A stretch of 64,000 nt of DNA from Gymnopilus junonius. Taxonomy: Eukaryota > Basidiomycota > Agaricomycetes > Agaricales > Galerinaceae. The notes beneath the pieces were generated by a model, which ran no database searches, had not been told where the DNA came from, and worked only from the letters and a program-made list of their open reading frames with translations. The stretch lies in assembly GCA_015501075.1 (NCBI GenBank), contig JADNYJ010000001.1:248001-312000 (forward strand), written 5' to 3'. Below are positions 24,201 to 34,203 of the stretch, in pieces. The translations under genes and the position numbers were made by a program. Within the stretch, counting starts at the first letter, position 1, and each line of letters begins with the position of its first letter.

Positions 24201-24476
24201 CTGGCGGACAATTGGTGACTGGCGAGAGTTGTCTCGCGGACCAGGTGACGTTTGGTGTTGAGGCTCTTGACTCCTCGCCTGCGGAGGACTGGGAGAAGAC
24301 CTTACCGAGCGATAATCCGAAGACGAAACCGAGTGTGCAGAAACTGAATATCGGTCCTGCTCACGGAAAACCTGTTGACCGAAACCCAGACCACTGCCCC
24401 GTTCTTCGTCATTGCCGCGAAGACCTCCGGGAAAGAATGGCATAGAAGCAGGGTTAAGAGCAGCGCTCCTCGCCAT
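21212..24476 (-). CDS. eIF4A-like pseudo-DEAD-box protein with long disordered N-terminus
   Basis: ATG 24476 opens about 420 Ser/Pro/Gln-rich residues with one helical segment (DILDRLVRYEYTTREIQREL). After PMVSKWEQLALAPELLRSLV comes a helicase fold in eIF4A order: Q motif GPPNKIQQRALPFLLKGADI, then motif I degenerate (AQAPPTQERIA instead of AxxGxGKT), motif Ia lost (STTVDQATQ), GTPQKL near Ib, motif II DEVD (22547-22558), motif III SNT, motif V lost before VPLVINYDLPKAVEEYS, and motif VI (HRxGRxxR) replaced by NRVSAAIASAYSRAG. The C-terminus still ends like eIF4A (FQPEVPMSLRDIV). Lacking the P-loop Lys/Thr and the motif VI arginines, it should not hydrolyse ATP. It is intact over many exons, so probably a binding or scaffold protein. 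Function is unknown to me. Confidence 0.75.
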
Positions 24477-25148
24477 CGCTGGAACTAGAAATGGGGCAAC
24501 AAAGAGAACAACTTGAGGGACCCTGCAGACTGTAGATCTTTGCGTTAGTAAGCAGGATAGGACAGGTGAGTAGGGTGGAGATAATAACCGTTGTAAGCTA
24601 TCCGGGTGAACTAGAGTTTGTAACTAGGCAATTCCCATGCAGAAAACAGCCTCTCTACTGCAGGCTGATGTCAATCCTCTAAAGAAAATGAAGGAATTGC
24701 ACCAGGAATTGAGGTTGCCTGATTCGATGTGACAAATGTAAGTACCATCAAACTGTAGCGCAACCACATGTCCAAAGTCAAATTAAGTATGTATATTTAG
24801 AAAATAAGGTATGGAAATAGTACAGTACATCAGTAACGAATGGATGGCTACATATGAGCTGATCGAAGGAGCATACTTATCGTAAATTGGAGGCAAGATA
24901 AAATGTGTCGAGAAAAAGTTCAGGCAATGCATTTGGGGAGACGGAATCCAAAGATAGTGATATAATCATTATTTGGTTCGTTGTAATCAATGAAGCGTTC
25001 AGTGTATGCAGCAGTAAGAGGCCTAAAGAGTATATCGGTAAGGGTTCCTCTTCAAAGGTTAAGATTTCAGCAAGTTACCTCTCGGGTTTTTTTAGTTTAT
25101 TCTTAGGAGGAGGGAAGGCGCCTATTTGCCGCAATCTCCGTAGGTGAC
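24477..25148. other. Intergenic region (5' of pseudo-helicase, 3' of RRM gene)
   Basis: About 670 bp with no supported gene. An 80-codon plus-strand frame from 24905 starts only with GTG and has no recognisable features. Probably the pseudo-helicase promoter plus the RRM gene 3' UTR. Confidence 0.4.
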
Positions 25149-25877
25149 CTATATACTGTATTTGAATTGCTGATATGCAAAGTGCAAAGTGTGCAACGTA
25201 CTATTAACGATCTCATGCACCTCTGGGAGGTTGGAGGGAGAGGCAGTTACCTTGAAACAAGTTCAGCATAACGTCGAAGGAAAGCAATGGAAGGAACATA
25301 CAAGTAACTGGCAGCCATCGAGAACCCTGCCATGATACTTAAGGGCCTTTCCAGCAGATTCACAATCCGTGAATTCCACCGTAGCATACTGGCGATCTCT
25401 CTCTGAACGCACAGCCAAAGGAACGGCGATGCCAGCAGTGATCGCCTGCCCTCTGCTGCAGCGTACTATCACTCTGGTGACCTGGCCACAAGGTAGGAAA
25501 AAGTCTCTCAGTCTGTCTTGAGTAATGGAGGACTCTATCTGTCGGTCTAATTGAGATGAGGCGAACAGTGAGAAATAAGGAGGACTGACATTTCCAACGA
25601 ACACATAATTCATCTCCGCGGTTCGGGCTTCAGCGCGATCCTGAGCCTGCTGCCTCTTCTCCCTCTTCTTCTTGGCTTCTGCGGCTTGCGTAACCTTAAT
25701 ATTTCGCTCCTTCTCCATGAGTCGCGTGCGGCGATGGTTGTTGCGGAGACCATGGTTGGTGGGTACCTGGGACAGAGGTCAATATGGCTAAAGTAAGATA
25801 TCACAGAGACTGACGTTGCTGTGGGTATTGGCCCCTGAGAGGCCTAGAGAAGTAGAGGCAGGGCAAGCGAATCTCAT
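25149..25877 (-). CDS. RRM-domain RNA-binding protein
   Basis: Small single-RRM protein in four exons. ATG 25877 gives MRFACPASTSLGLSGANTHS; the intron at 25767-25814 joins it to VPTNHGLRNNHRRTRLMEKE. A basic helix rich in Lys/Arg/Ala follows (AAEAKKKREKRQQAQDRAEA). The RRM starts NYVFVGN (RNP2), continues over a short intron to IESSITQDRLRDFFLPCGQV, and has RNP1-like RQYATVEFTD, then SAGKALKYHGRVLDGCQLL. The last exon reads VTASPSNLPEVHEIVNSTLH... and stops at 25149. Introns use GTCAGT and GTATGT donors. The length of the loop between beta-2 and RNP1 is unusual. Specific target or complex not recognisable. Confidence 0.75.
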
Positions 25878-26204
25878 GGATGTTAACGCCGAAGGGGGAG
25901 AATTATCAAGTGGTCATGAGCTCTAGCCCTAATTTATAGGAATTTGTAATGCGGGCCACCAACGGGCCACTGTGATCTTGTGGCATCGGTCTTCCATGAA
26001 TTCTCGGAATCGAATTAGATAACTTGCACGAACAATGTAGACAGTAAACTTGATACTACTATTGTAAAATCTTTGGCAATACGTTGAATGATTGGGCTCA
26101 CCGAGGCAGAAATTAATGTTAACTATGGACATTTGAGCATCCACGTGACATATGTAGCCCACTGCGCGACCAAGGGCGTACAGACATTGCCTCACATTAC
26201 TACA
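25878..26204. other. Divergent promoter region (RRM gene / FMC1)
   Basis: Head-to-head spacer with CACGTGA at 26142-26148, 57 bp upstream of the FMC1 start. No supported ORF. Confidence 0.45.
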
Positions 26205-26625
26205 ATGCTTTCAGAGCGCGCTACCCTTTACCGCAGGCTACTACGCGAGCTAAGACAATCGGTAACCATATGCACTTTGATCCTTAGCGCACCTTTCTGA
26301 CTCTTTTGTAGCTCAACTTGGAGAGAAAAGTTAATAGAGAAATTATGGCTCGATTCCGATCAATTGCAGAAACTGTTGGGAAGGAAGGCCAAGTCAATGC
26401 CCGCCAAGATATTGAAAATGCAGTTCTTTTCTTTCGATCTCAAAGGGAACATAAGGTCTGGCCTCGTCCCGTTCAAGATGTTTGTCCGAGACCACGCTAA
26501 TGCAGCACGACCAGCAACTTTTGGAAAGATACAATCCGTTGTTTGACCTCACCGCAGAGGAGAGAATCAAGGCCACCGCACGGAGAGTTGGGTTAGATAT
26601 GCCAGTGACGCATAAAGAGGAATAG
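26205..26625 (+). CDS. FMC1: FMC1-like LYR-motif mitochondrial assembly protein
   Basis: About 110-residue LYR-family protein; yeast Fmc1 is needed for F1-ATPase assembly at high temperature. Exon 1: MLSERATLYRRLLRELRQS with the LYR triplet. Exon 2: LNLERKVNREIMARFRS...DIENAVLFFRSQREHK. Exon 3: HDQQLLERYNPLFDLTAEER then ATARRVGLDMPVTHKEE; the ARRVGL(D/E)MP ending is typical of FMC1. The two introns are about 50 nt. It ends only 95 bp before the SUA5 start on the same strand. Confidence 0.75.
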
Positions 26626-26719
26626 GTACTTCGTCCCATTCAGCCTTTTGCCTACAGAGCCTGTAAACAGAGCCCAACAAAAGTTAAAATAAGACGTGAA
26701 GCGGGGTCGTCACCAGTAC

Positions 26720-27973
26720 ATGTTCATCTCTCGTCTACGACAAATTTATGTCCGATATATGGCTTCCCTAAACTTCAACACTCAAGTCCTGAAATGTGAT
26801 CCTTCAACTATAACTTTCCTTCCCTCCTCTGATGAGCCTCAAATTGCTTCGAATGCAACTAGCGAGGCTTTGAAAATCGCCTCCCATCAGCTTGTGGACT
26901 TGGAGCAGACAGTAGTATTTCCAACGGAGACAGTATATGGTCTTGGGGCGTTGGCATTGAATGCTACGGCTGCAGCTAAAATCTTTTCAACCAAGGGGCG
27001 TCCTCCCGACAATCCTTTAATCGTTCACGTCTCTTCCTTCCATATGCTGCGGTCACTTCTTCCACCAGAATACGTTATCCCAAAAGTATACGAGGCCCTA
27101 ATGAAGCATTTTTGGCCAGGGGCATTGACGCTTTTATTTCCGCGAAATGAAAATATTCCGTTTATCATCACAGCGGGCCAACCAACGGTCGCCATCCGGA
27201 TGCCTTCTCATCCTGTTGCCCGAGCATTGATTGCTACGGCCAACGTACCTCTTGCCGCCCCAAGTGCCAACACGTCGGGTAAGCCCAGTCCTACCCGTGC
27301 AGAACATGTTTACCGGGACTTACACGGGAAAGTCGGATTGATTCTGGATGGGGGAGCCTGTGGAGTGGGTCTAGAGAGTACAGTTGTTGATGCATTGCAT
27401 GCTGATGGTCATGTACGCGTTTTAAGGCCAGGTGGGATTACCGTGGAGGATTTGGAAAAGGCTCTAAGCGTGGAGATGAATGACACCATGAGCATACCGA
27501 AAGTCCTGGTGCACAAGCGAGACTATGCCGATGAGAAAATAGAAAATGCGCCTACTACTCCAGGGATGAAATATCGGCATTATTCGCCGTCGGTCCCTGT
27601 AACGCTCCTCCTGACTTTGCCTGAGTCATCCGGAACCATACCATCGACCGATCTATCTAGCTATGTTTCTTCATTACGCAGAGAGACCACCGTAGAAGGA
27701 GAGCTGAAGGTCGGGGTTTTGGCACCAACTGATTCCAAATTATGGGGCCAACTTCAACCAATCGACGGTGTTACTTGGTCCCGATTTCCGTTGGGGCCTT
27801 TGGCAGAACCATCTCTGATCGCACACACTCTTTTTGATGGGTTACTCAGTTTAGAAAAGGATGGAGTTCACTTGATACTGATAGAAGAAGTGGAAGAAGA
27901 TAGAGAGGGACTTGCTATCATGAACCGTGTTAGAAAGGCAGCCAGCCATTCAATACGAATACCCATGGATTAG
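26720..27973 (+). CDS. SUA5: Threonylcarbamoyl-AMP synthase
   Basis: Makes threonylcarbamoyl-adenylate from threonine, bicarbonate and ATP for t6A37 modification of ANN-decoding tRNAs. One uninterrupted ORF of about 417 residues: YrdC domain with VVFPTETVYGLGALALNATA, KGRPPDNPLIVHVSS, HFWPGALTLLF, VAIRMPSHPVARALI, PLAAPSANTSGKPSPTRAEH, GLILDGGACGVGLESTVVD and RVLRPGGIT, then linker PGMKYRHYSP and the C-terminal Sua5 domain. ATG 26720 gives MFISRLRQIYVRYMASLNFN, which looks like a mitochondrial presequence; a second ATG (26759, MASLNF) would give a cytosolic form, as the enzyme is needed in both places. No introns, unlike nearly all neighbours. Confidence 0.95.
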   Translation: MFISRLRQIYVRYMASLNFNTQVLKCDPSTITFLPSSDEPQIASNATSEALKIASHQLVDLEQTVVFPTETVYGLGALALNATAAAKIFSTKGRPPDNPLIVHVSSFHMLRSLLPPEYVIPKVYEALMKHFWPGALTLLFPRNENIPFIITAGQPTVAIRMPSHPVARALIATANVPLAAPSANTSGKPSPTRAEHVYRDLHGKVGLILDGGACGVGLESTVVDALHADGHVRVLRPGGITVEDLEKALSVEMNDTMSIPKVLVHKRDYADEKIENAPTTPGMKYRHYSPSVPVTLLLTLPESSGTIPSTDLSSYVSSLRRETTVEGELKVGVLAPTDSKLWGQLQPIDGVTWSRFPLGPLAEPSLIAHTLFDGLLSLEKDGVHLILIEEVEEDREGLAIMNRVRKAASHSIRIPMD

Positions 27974-28300
27974 AACGGCGAGTTATTACTCTTTCAATCT
28001 GACGGGTTATCCTGTCTTACTCTAAACATCTAGATATAGACCTAGTTACCTAGAGAATTCCATCGCTTAGTTTTGCTATTCTTTTATGTGGTTCATCTAA
28101 GGTGAATCTGTCTATGCAGCCAACAAAATAGTACTGGCAAAGGCTGATTTTGGGTCCTGCGCCGCGTTCGTAGCACACTCGGGCTCCCATTGCATATCCG
28201 TTCTTTGAGAACATATTTGGGCGTTAAAGTCCGGCGCTGTTTGGCCTTCATATATTGAACAAGGATTTACCTCTACTATCTCCGTCAATTCTCAATTAAT
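27974..28300. other. Convergent intergenic region
   Basis: Between the 3' ends of SUA5 and the DUF302 gene. No ORF or motif that I can support. Confidence 0.35.
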
Positions 28301-28881
28301 TCACACGGCCGTGACCTTCATTGCAAGTCTCTCCACCTTCTGGTCCAATGCATCCAATTCCGCCTGTAGGACTGCATTGTTCTCTCCATTTGGCACACCC
28401 ATAACTGAAGATGGAAGATGATAAGAGACCGTAGCGCCATCAGGTTTCTCGAGGATCAACAGACGTGGAGGGATGTTGTATGCGGCGAAGGGATTATCCT
28501 TCAAAATTGCCTGTGCAAAAAGGGGGTTTCCAAACGTGTAGACAACAATCCCTGGCTTGTCCTTTCCATCCGCAAATTTTAGCAATACATTGTGCGGGAC
28601 CTCCCAGAAGTATCTGATCACGAAGTCATTCGCGCGTTACAAAAGACTATAAGGGCAAATCCAAACGTGAAGGGAACCCACAAGAAGTCTTGACCAGTGG
28701 TAGTCTTCTTTACGACGGACATGAATTCCTCCTGATTCCGGACGGCTCTAAGGTCCCCCAAGATTTTGGTTGAGCCTGCCTTATTGATTTCAACATCCAA
28801 GCGCGATATTACTTTTGCAAATGGCAGTGTGGTATCGAAATTGACGAGCTTGGCCATGAACGTTATGACAGTTTTGGTCAT
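28301..28881 (-). CDS. DUF302-domain protein
   Basis: Two-exon gene of about 170 residues. Exon 1: MTKTVITFMAKLVNFDTTLP, then FAKVISRLDVEINKAG and SVVKKTTTGQDFL. An intron of about 65 nt (GTGGGT...ATCAG) is followed by YFWEVPHNVLLKFADGKDKP, VVYTFGNPLFAQAILKDNP, AAYNIPPRLLILEKPDGATV and SYHLPSSVMG. These are the DUF302 core strands (FxxVxxxL...; YTxGNPLxAxxML; YxP-RLLIxE). A C-terminal helix (LQAELDALDQKVERLAMKVT) is added. DUF302 proteins are small ligand-binding-like folds of unknown biochemical role, common in Agaricomycetes. Confidence 0.8.
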
Positions 28882-29467
28882 TTTCTCGAAAAGATTAGAA
28901 TCTTGGTGACCTGGAAAAGTGATTAAGATGATGAGTGGACGTTGAACTTGCAGCGAAAACTTTATATATCAGTAACGGGTTGTCTGAGTCATTTGCTTAC
29001 CTCTTTAGAAGCTTAATGCTATCAGAAGTGACGTCCACATACTGGTAATCGAAGCATTGCTGGTTATCGCCACGGCAATCCATCTTTTGTCACGTCTGCA
29101 ACACAGGAAGCCACGTTGTGTGCCATCTCATGCAATACGAGGATGTACAAACTCGGTCACTGGCTTTGTAGCGCCGATTCTTGCTGATTTTTTTTTCTAT
29201 TATTTTTCAACTATATAGGGATCCGCGTAAGCATCACCTTCGTCGGCAGAAACCTTGCTTTACTCAGTAAGAAAGGCAGGGCCACGTTATGTAGTCAATG
29301 TCAAATTCCGCCCTTACCGGATTGACCATGTTGCATGTTGAGTCAGCTCTGACACTGTTGAACGAAATTTTTTCTGGCACGATAGGGCTTGACGGTCCCA
29401 ATTTCCAAAAGGGATTGTCACTGTTTGAGGTTGGATTGACCAGCCAAATTACGTATACTGACAAACA
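28882..29467. other. Intergenic region
   Basis: Upstream of the DUF302 gene. A 61-codon plus-strand frame (29298-29483, ATG start) lies just before and overlaps the next hypothetical ORF in another frame; it could be its 5' exon. No recognisable element otherwise. Confidence 0.3.
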
Positions 29468-29806
29468 ATGCGGCAAGAGTTGATTTTGGAAACTGGGACC
29501 CTCAAGCCTCTGTTCGAGCGACGAGGTGGATTGCATGCAAACGGCCCGAGAATTTCAAGACTGGATTTGAAGGGAAAGATGCGCTGTGAATTCAGCGAAG
29601 AGTTGAAATTAAAAGAATGGGGTTCAGAAGATAAAGACATTAGAAAAGAGGATTTGCTCACTTTCAGCAGTAATTCAAATCTCTTCATATGCTTGGCCGA
29701 ACAAGATACACACATCTGGACCATAGGCTTGATGCGTCCAGTGGTCGGAGCAATAGCATTTGCAGCAGAAGACATAGTTGGAGGAATGAAAGAAATTTTT
29801 GGGTAA
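29468..29806 (+). CDS. Hypothetical protein (112 aa), weakly supported
   Basis: Single ATG-initiated ORF: MRQELILETGTLKPLFERRG, then RLDLKGKMRCEFSEELKLKE, a charged middle, NLFICLAEQDTHIWTIGLMR and AAEDIVGGMKEIFG. Composition is protein-like (amphipathic, no low complexity) but I recognise no family. It sits in a gene-poor interval between DUF302 and DBP8. An overlapping upstream frame could be an extra exon. It could equally be noncoding; confidence is low. Confidence 0.3.
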   Translation: MRQELILETGTLKPLFERRGGLHANGPRISRLDLKGKMRCEFSEELKLKEWGSEDKDIRKEDLLTFSSNSNLFICLAEQDTHIWTIGLMRPVVGAIAFAAEDIVGGMKEIFG

Positions 29807-30666
29807 TCCTTCTGTTGTGTTCCGCACGACGCCGTGGGGACTCCGTGTATTTAAATTTCTCCAGCTTCAACGCAAATGAATAGTTTAAAAGTGTAGATTT
29901 CAAGTTAATAAAGAAGACGCATATATCGCACCATTCATTCAGATGGATTACTGTTTAATTATTGTTTTCAGGTGCGGATGCTTTGACTGAAATAAATAAT
30001 CAGATTGACGTATCACGCGTATATCAGTCCAACAGTCAAATGAGAGTTGAAGTGAAGAGACGCACTTATCATAATAGAAACTGATAACTCCAGGGGAACT
30101 CACTGAGCCAACACCCTTGTAAAAGGCACAGACCGAATAACCTTAGTTCCGCATCCTCCCAGAGAGAGAAATCGCCCCTCCGTTAAAGTGACTGCAATTT
30201 TACGTAGGGGTTCTACGGCCTCCGACGGCGAATTGACATGGAAGGTCTATTCCATCGGGCGTTTAACAGAAAGGGATCTGGACTGCGCTCACGTCGGAGG
30301 ACGTTGAACAGGATTAGAGACACCCAGGCAGTGCTGTTGGTGGGCCTTAGTTCCAAATTGTTCTTCTGATCTTCAGAGCTTATGCCAGGTGTCCAGCTGT
30401 GAGTGTGAGTATGTAAGATGCAAAGTATCCCGCAAGTCGAAATTAGTGATCCCCATAAGGTCGGCTCGCAATCAGAACTTGAATTTGAAATTTGAAGTTG
30501 TGAGTTATTAGTTAAAAGTTAACCGCACGTCGCAGGGTGACGCGACGCGTTATTTAAATTACACGTGATATCCTGGCAAATGCCGATCAAACGAGATCAA
30601 ACGTAAATTATGACCCTCGCAAAAAAGACGGCTGTGTACTCAGTACTAAAGTGACCTTCCCTCGCC
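29807..30666. other. Gene-poor interval upstream of DBP8
   Basis: Contains the possible minus-strand exon described at 30100-30246 and the DBP8 promoter, including CACGTGA at 30562-30568. No other supported feature. Confidence 0.35.
30100..30246 (-). other. Possible 3' coding exon of an unrecognised gene
   Basis: On the minus strand, after a plausible splice acceptor (GAATAG), an open frame of 48 codons begins TFHVNSPSEAVEPLRKIAVT and includes LTEGRFLSLGGCGTKVIRSV before ending TRVLAQ-stop. Composition and codon pattern look coding. Upstream, a second open frame (to about 30500) lacks an ATG, so the 5' part is not resolved; a donor GTGAGC about 46 nt before the acceptor is available. It could be a small gene divergent from DBP8. 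No family recognised. Confidence 0.3.
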
Positions 30667-32688
30667 ATGAAGAATAACTCGACACACGTCTCTGTTGATG
30701 ATTTGCTTCGACGCCGAGAAGAGCGACCAAAAAAGAGAAGACGCGTTTCCGAACTAAACCCTCCTGTGTCCGATGCTAGTTCTGGCTCCGAAATAGCTGA
30801 GGGGGGCGAACAAGATTTTCTAGACAACGGATCTGAAAGCAACTCCGGCGTTGAATCTATCGGGGAAGTGGGTGTTGAGGATAATCTTATTTCTTCGAAA
30901 TTAGACGTCGAGGACCGTTTGCAATCATTTAGTCGACGAACGCAACGCAAGTCGCAACAAGTTGTGCCCCAATCGACTGGACTTCCTCAAGGACCCTCAT
31001 TTGCTTCCCTAGGTATAAGTCTTTCCCTCCTGGCAGCTTTGAAAACCATGTCCATCAAGGTTCCAACTGAGGTCCAAGCCGCCTGTATCCCTGCTCTTCT
31101 TGCTGGCAAGTATTATACCTTTCTTCAAGTCTTGTATCTGAATAGTTGTGACAGGCAGGATTGTATCGGAAATGCGAAGACCGGTTCAGGAAAAACTATT
31201 GCATTTGCTTTGCCAATCTTACAAAGGCTTTCCGTTGATCCTTATGGTATTTTCGCTTTGGTCCTCACTCCTACAAGGTGCAAGCTTTGTGGAAGGATTG
31301 GTATTGATCTATACTGACGCTATTTGCAATAGGGAACTTGCTTTTCAAATTGCCGAGCAATTTGCTGTACTGGGCTCACCATTAAATGTGCGGACAGCGG
31401 TGATCGTTGGCGGAATGGACATGATGGCTCAAGCGCTAGAATTAGGAAACCGTCCCCACATAGTTGTCGCGACCCCTGGTCGGATTGTGGATCATCTCCG
31501 TAGTTCGAGCGGTGAATGGGACCTCTCCAGAGTTAAATTCCTAGTGCGTGACTAATTCTTGGTCTTTGGTCACTCATATCCAAGGCTTCTGCAATAGGTC
31601 CTCGATGAAGCAGACAGGCTTCTTACGTCGACTTTCTCACCTGAATTAAGCTACCTATTCAATACCCTCCCCAAACAACGACAGACTTGTCTTTTCACTG
31701 CGACGCTCACCCCAGCTATAGAAAATCTGGCGGAAGCGCCGCCTCGACCAGATAAACAGAAGCCGTTTGTTTATCGAATGCGAGAAACGTAAGGATCCTA
31801 AGAATATGAAAACTGTTAGCTAATCGCTCTCTTCTAGCATCGAGACTGTCTCGACATTGAAACAACACTACATTCTCGTGCCTTCACATGTACGGGAATC
31901 CTACCTTTACTATCTCCTTTGTAACCCTCCAGAATCAACCATCCATCTCCGTCAAGCACCGCCAGAGCCAGTGAAGTCTGGGAAAAGGTCCGGAAAACCA
32001 GGTGCCAAGAAAGCAAAAATCGATCGTTCTGGCGACGAACCAGAACAACCTCCACCGACAATTATATTTTGCGCCAAACCTCGCACAGCTGCCTATTTGA
32101 CAGTTTTATTAAAACCCTGATGATACGGAGCACGGCGTTGCATTCGAGGCTCACACAAAGGGAACGATTATCATCCCTATCCCTATTCCGAGCTTCAGTC
32201 GTTCCGGTTCTGGTCTCCACCGATGTTGGTGCCCGTGGACTTGATATCGAGGATGTTGCAGTGGTCATTAATTGGGATCTTCCAAATGAACCTGAAGAGT
32301 ATACCCACCGTGTAGGAAGGACCGCTCGTGCAGGCAAGGGAGGTATGGCCATCAGTTTAGTGACTGAACGGGATGAAGAGCGGGTGTTGGAGATCGAAAA
32401 CCGAATCAGTGAGATTTTAGACGCCTCTACTCCGTCTATCATTGACTGATGGTTTTAGAAACGAAGCTGGAAGAGATGACAGTACCTGAGGATAAGGTCC
32501 TTGATAAGCTCAACACGGTCTCAACGGCCAAACGTCTAGCGAATATGGTGGGTCATCTGTCGAATTATGACGGCTTTTCTTCCCCTCATCGGCGAATGAT
32601 TCAGGAACTTCACGACTCCAATTTTGGGAAACGGGAGGAGATTCACAAGATCAAACAAGCCACGCGAGGGGAGGTAGGGGAGGTCTAG
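30667..32688 (+). CDS. DBP8: DEAD-box RNA helicase Dbp8, apparently frameshifted
   Basis: Nucleolar ATP-dependent helicase for 18S rRNA processing. ATG 30667 opens an acidic/basic N-terminus ([16 protein letters not shown]). Motifs: Q motif region [16 protein letters not shown], then over an intron [15 protein letters not shown] (I), [15 protein letters not shown] (Ia), [10 protein letters not shown] (Ib), VLDEADRLL (II), [11 protein letters not shown] (III), [17 protein letters not shown] (IV), [11 protein letters not shown] (V), [10 protein letters not shown] (VI). Homology is continuous but the frame shifts twice: at the AAAA run 32111-32114 (LTVLLK / [10 protein letters not shown]) and at 32441-32456 (TPSIID / VLETKLEEM). 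Each is restored by one extra base. The last part, [13 protein letters not shown]...[12 protein letters not shown], is the expected tail. Sequencing error is more likely than true loss of an essential gene. Confidence 0.85.
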
Positions 32689-33038
32689 ACTCGAGAATTT
32701 TGGGTTTTCGGAGGCGATTAGCGATCGAGATCAAAATAGCCGGCGGTAAACTAATTGGGACCGCGACTACGTTTATGTAGAGTGAGATTAGCAAGTACTA
32801 GTAGTAATGTATCATTATCCGCAAGTACGAGGGAACTTGGACCCAAATGATCAAATTTCAAAGCCTAAAGCCGCACGAGGCAGATGGCGGATGGGAAATG
32901 TGGAAACTGGTGTAGGACCCCTTGGACGCTGGAGTTGAGCAGGTATGGAATTTTGAAGTATACTCGATCAGTCTCTGGCGAGATACATAGTTTGTTTTTG
33001 CACTCATCCACACCATTCGCTCCTTTCCTCCTCCAGTC

Positions 33039-34203
33039 ATGGACCCCGACTGGGATTCCGTTATGCAATTCGTTGCTGATCCTCTCGACGGCGATTATTC
33101 CCAGAAACAAGGCCTCCATTCCGAACGACCCGCTTTGCAGGTGCCGACGCCCCCAGTAAGCACCTAAACTCTGCATCTCTTTCATTTCCTGTATCATTTA
33201 TCCATCTACAGCAATCCCATGATGGATCACCAGTCGTAGATGATCCTGCGGAAACAAATACACTCGTCTCCGTCTCCACGACATTTCATCCCGCCGCCCA
33301 ACTTCACTCCATAACACCTGACATCGTCTTGCTTTCTTCTGATAACGTGTTCTTCTACGTTCATTCTCATATCCTTATAGCTGCCTCTGAAAATGGGTTT
33401 CGCGGACATTTACCTCAACCTCCTTCCCCGTCAAAAGACCAGAATTCTTTGGCGATTGTTTCTATTCCTGAGAATTCGGTCGTGCTGAATATCCTCCTCC
33501 ACTCTGTTTATGACATATCCTGCGCTCCATATTCACCGACTTTCCCTTCTCTCGTTACTACCGTTAATCGCCTACCAGTATATGGCATTCCCCCAAAAGT
33601 TCGCATCGCTCCCTCAACACCACTCTTTTCCATCCTACTCTGCCATGCACCACTGTATCCCTCGAGCTTTACGCCCTCGCTGCCTCTTACGACTTGTATG
33701 ATCTCGCCGTTTCCACGTCTTCGCATCTTCTTTCTTTTCCCCTCTCCACTCTTACCGACCAAATGGCCGAACGCATAGGCCCAGTGTACCTTAAACGTCT
33801 CTTTTTCCTTCATTTTGGCCGCACCGACGCGCTGAAACGAGTCCTTCTTCCGCCGCCACATCCTCATCCACCCACTGCCCTTTGTGATTTCACAGAGCAG
33901 AAAAAGCTGACACGAGCTTGGGCACTGGCATCGGCGTACCTCGCTTGGGATGCAAGACCTGGTAAGCCCAATAAATTGTCATCAATTTCATATCACTCAT
34001 GCGAATACATCAGATTTATCGACAAGCACTATGGAATCTGCTCTTGGTCCTTAGCTGAGCATTTGGCCTGCGAAGATTGCCAACAAGCTCTGCGAGATCG
34101 AATAAAGAACCTCGTAATGCAATGGTCGGTCGTTAAAGTGCGCGACCCTTTCGTCTCTATGCATTCTTTCTGTAATGACCTCACTGCCCAGAGGACGATT
34201 TGA
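33039..34203 (+). CDS. BTB/POZ-domain protein, apparently frameshifted
   Basis: ATG 33039 gives MDPDWDSVMQFVADPLDGDY. A 56-nt intron precedes QSHDGSPVVDDPAETNTLVS. BTB core: PDIVLLSSDNVFFYVHSHIL, SIPENSVVLNILLHSVYDIS, LPVYGIPPKVRIAPSTPLFS, then in another frame LELYALAASYDLYDLAVSTS, LTDQMAERIGPVYLKRLFFL. The frame change falls at CCC (33659-33661): one more C would join HAPLYP to LELYALA. A second likely shift is near 34047-34053, joining DLSTSTMESALGP to LAEHLACEDCQQ; alternatively a longer intron explains this. The last intron (GTGCGC...CCCAG) leaves VVKRTI-stop at 34203. The family is common in Agaricomycetes; its function is unknown. Confidence 0.7.

Noticed and set aside
24905..25147. 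80-codon plus-strand ORF
   Set aside because: Starts only with GTG, not credible in a fungus, and shows no conserved motif.
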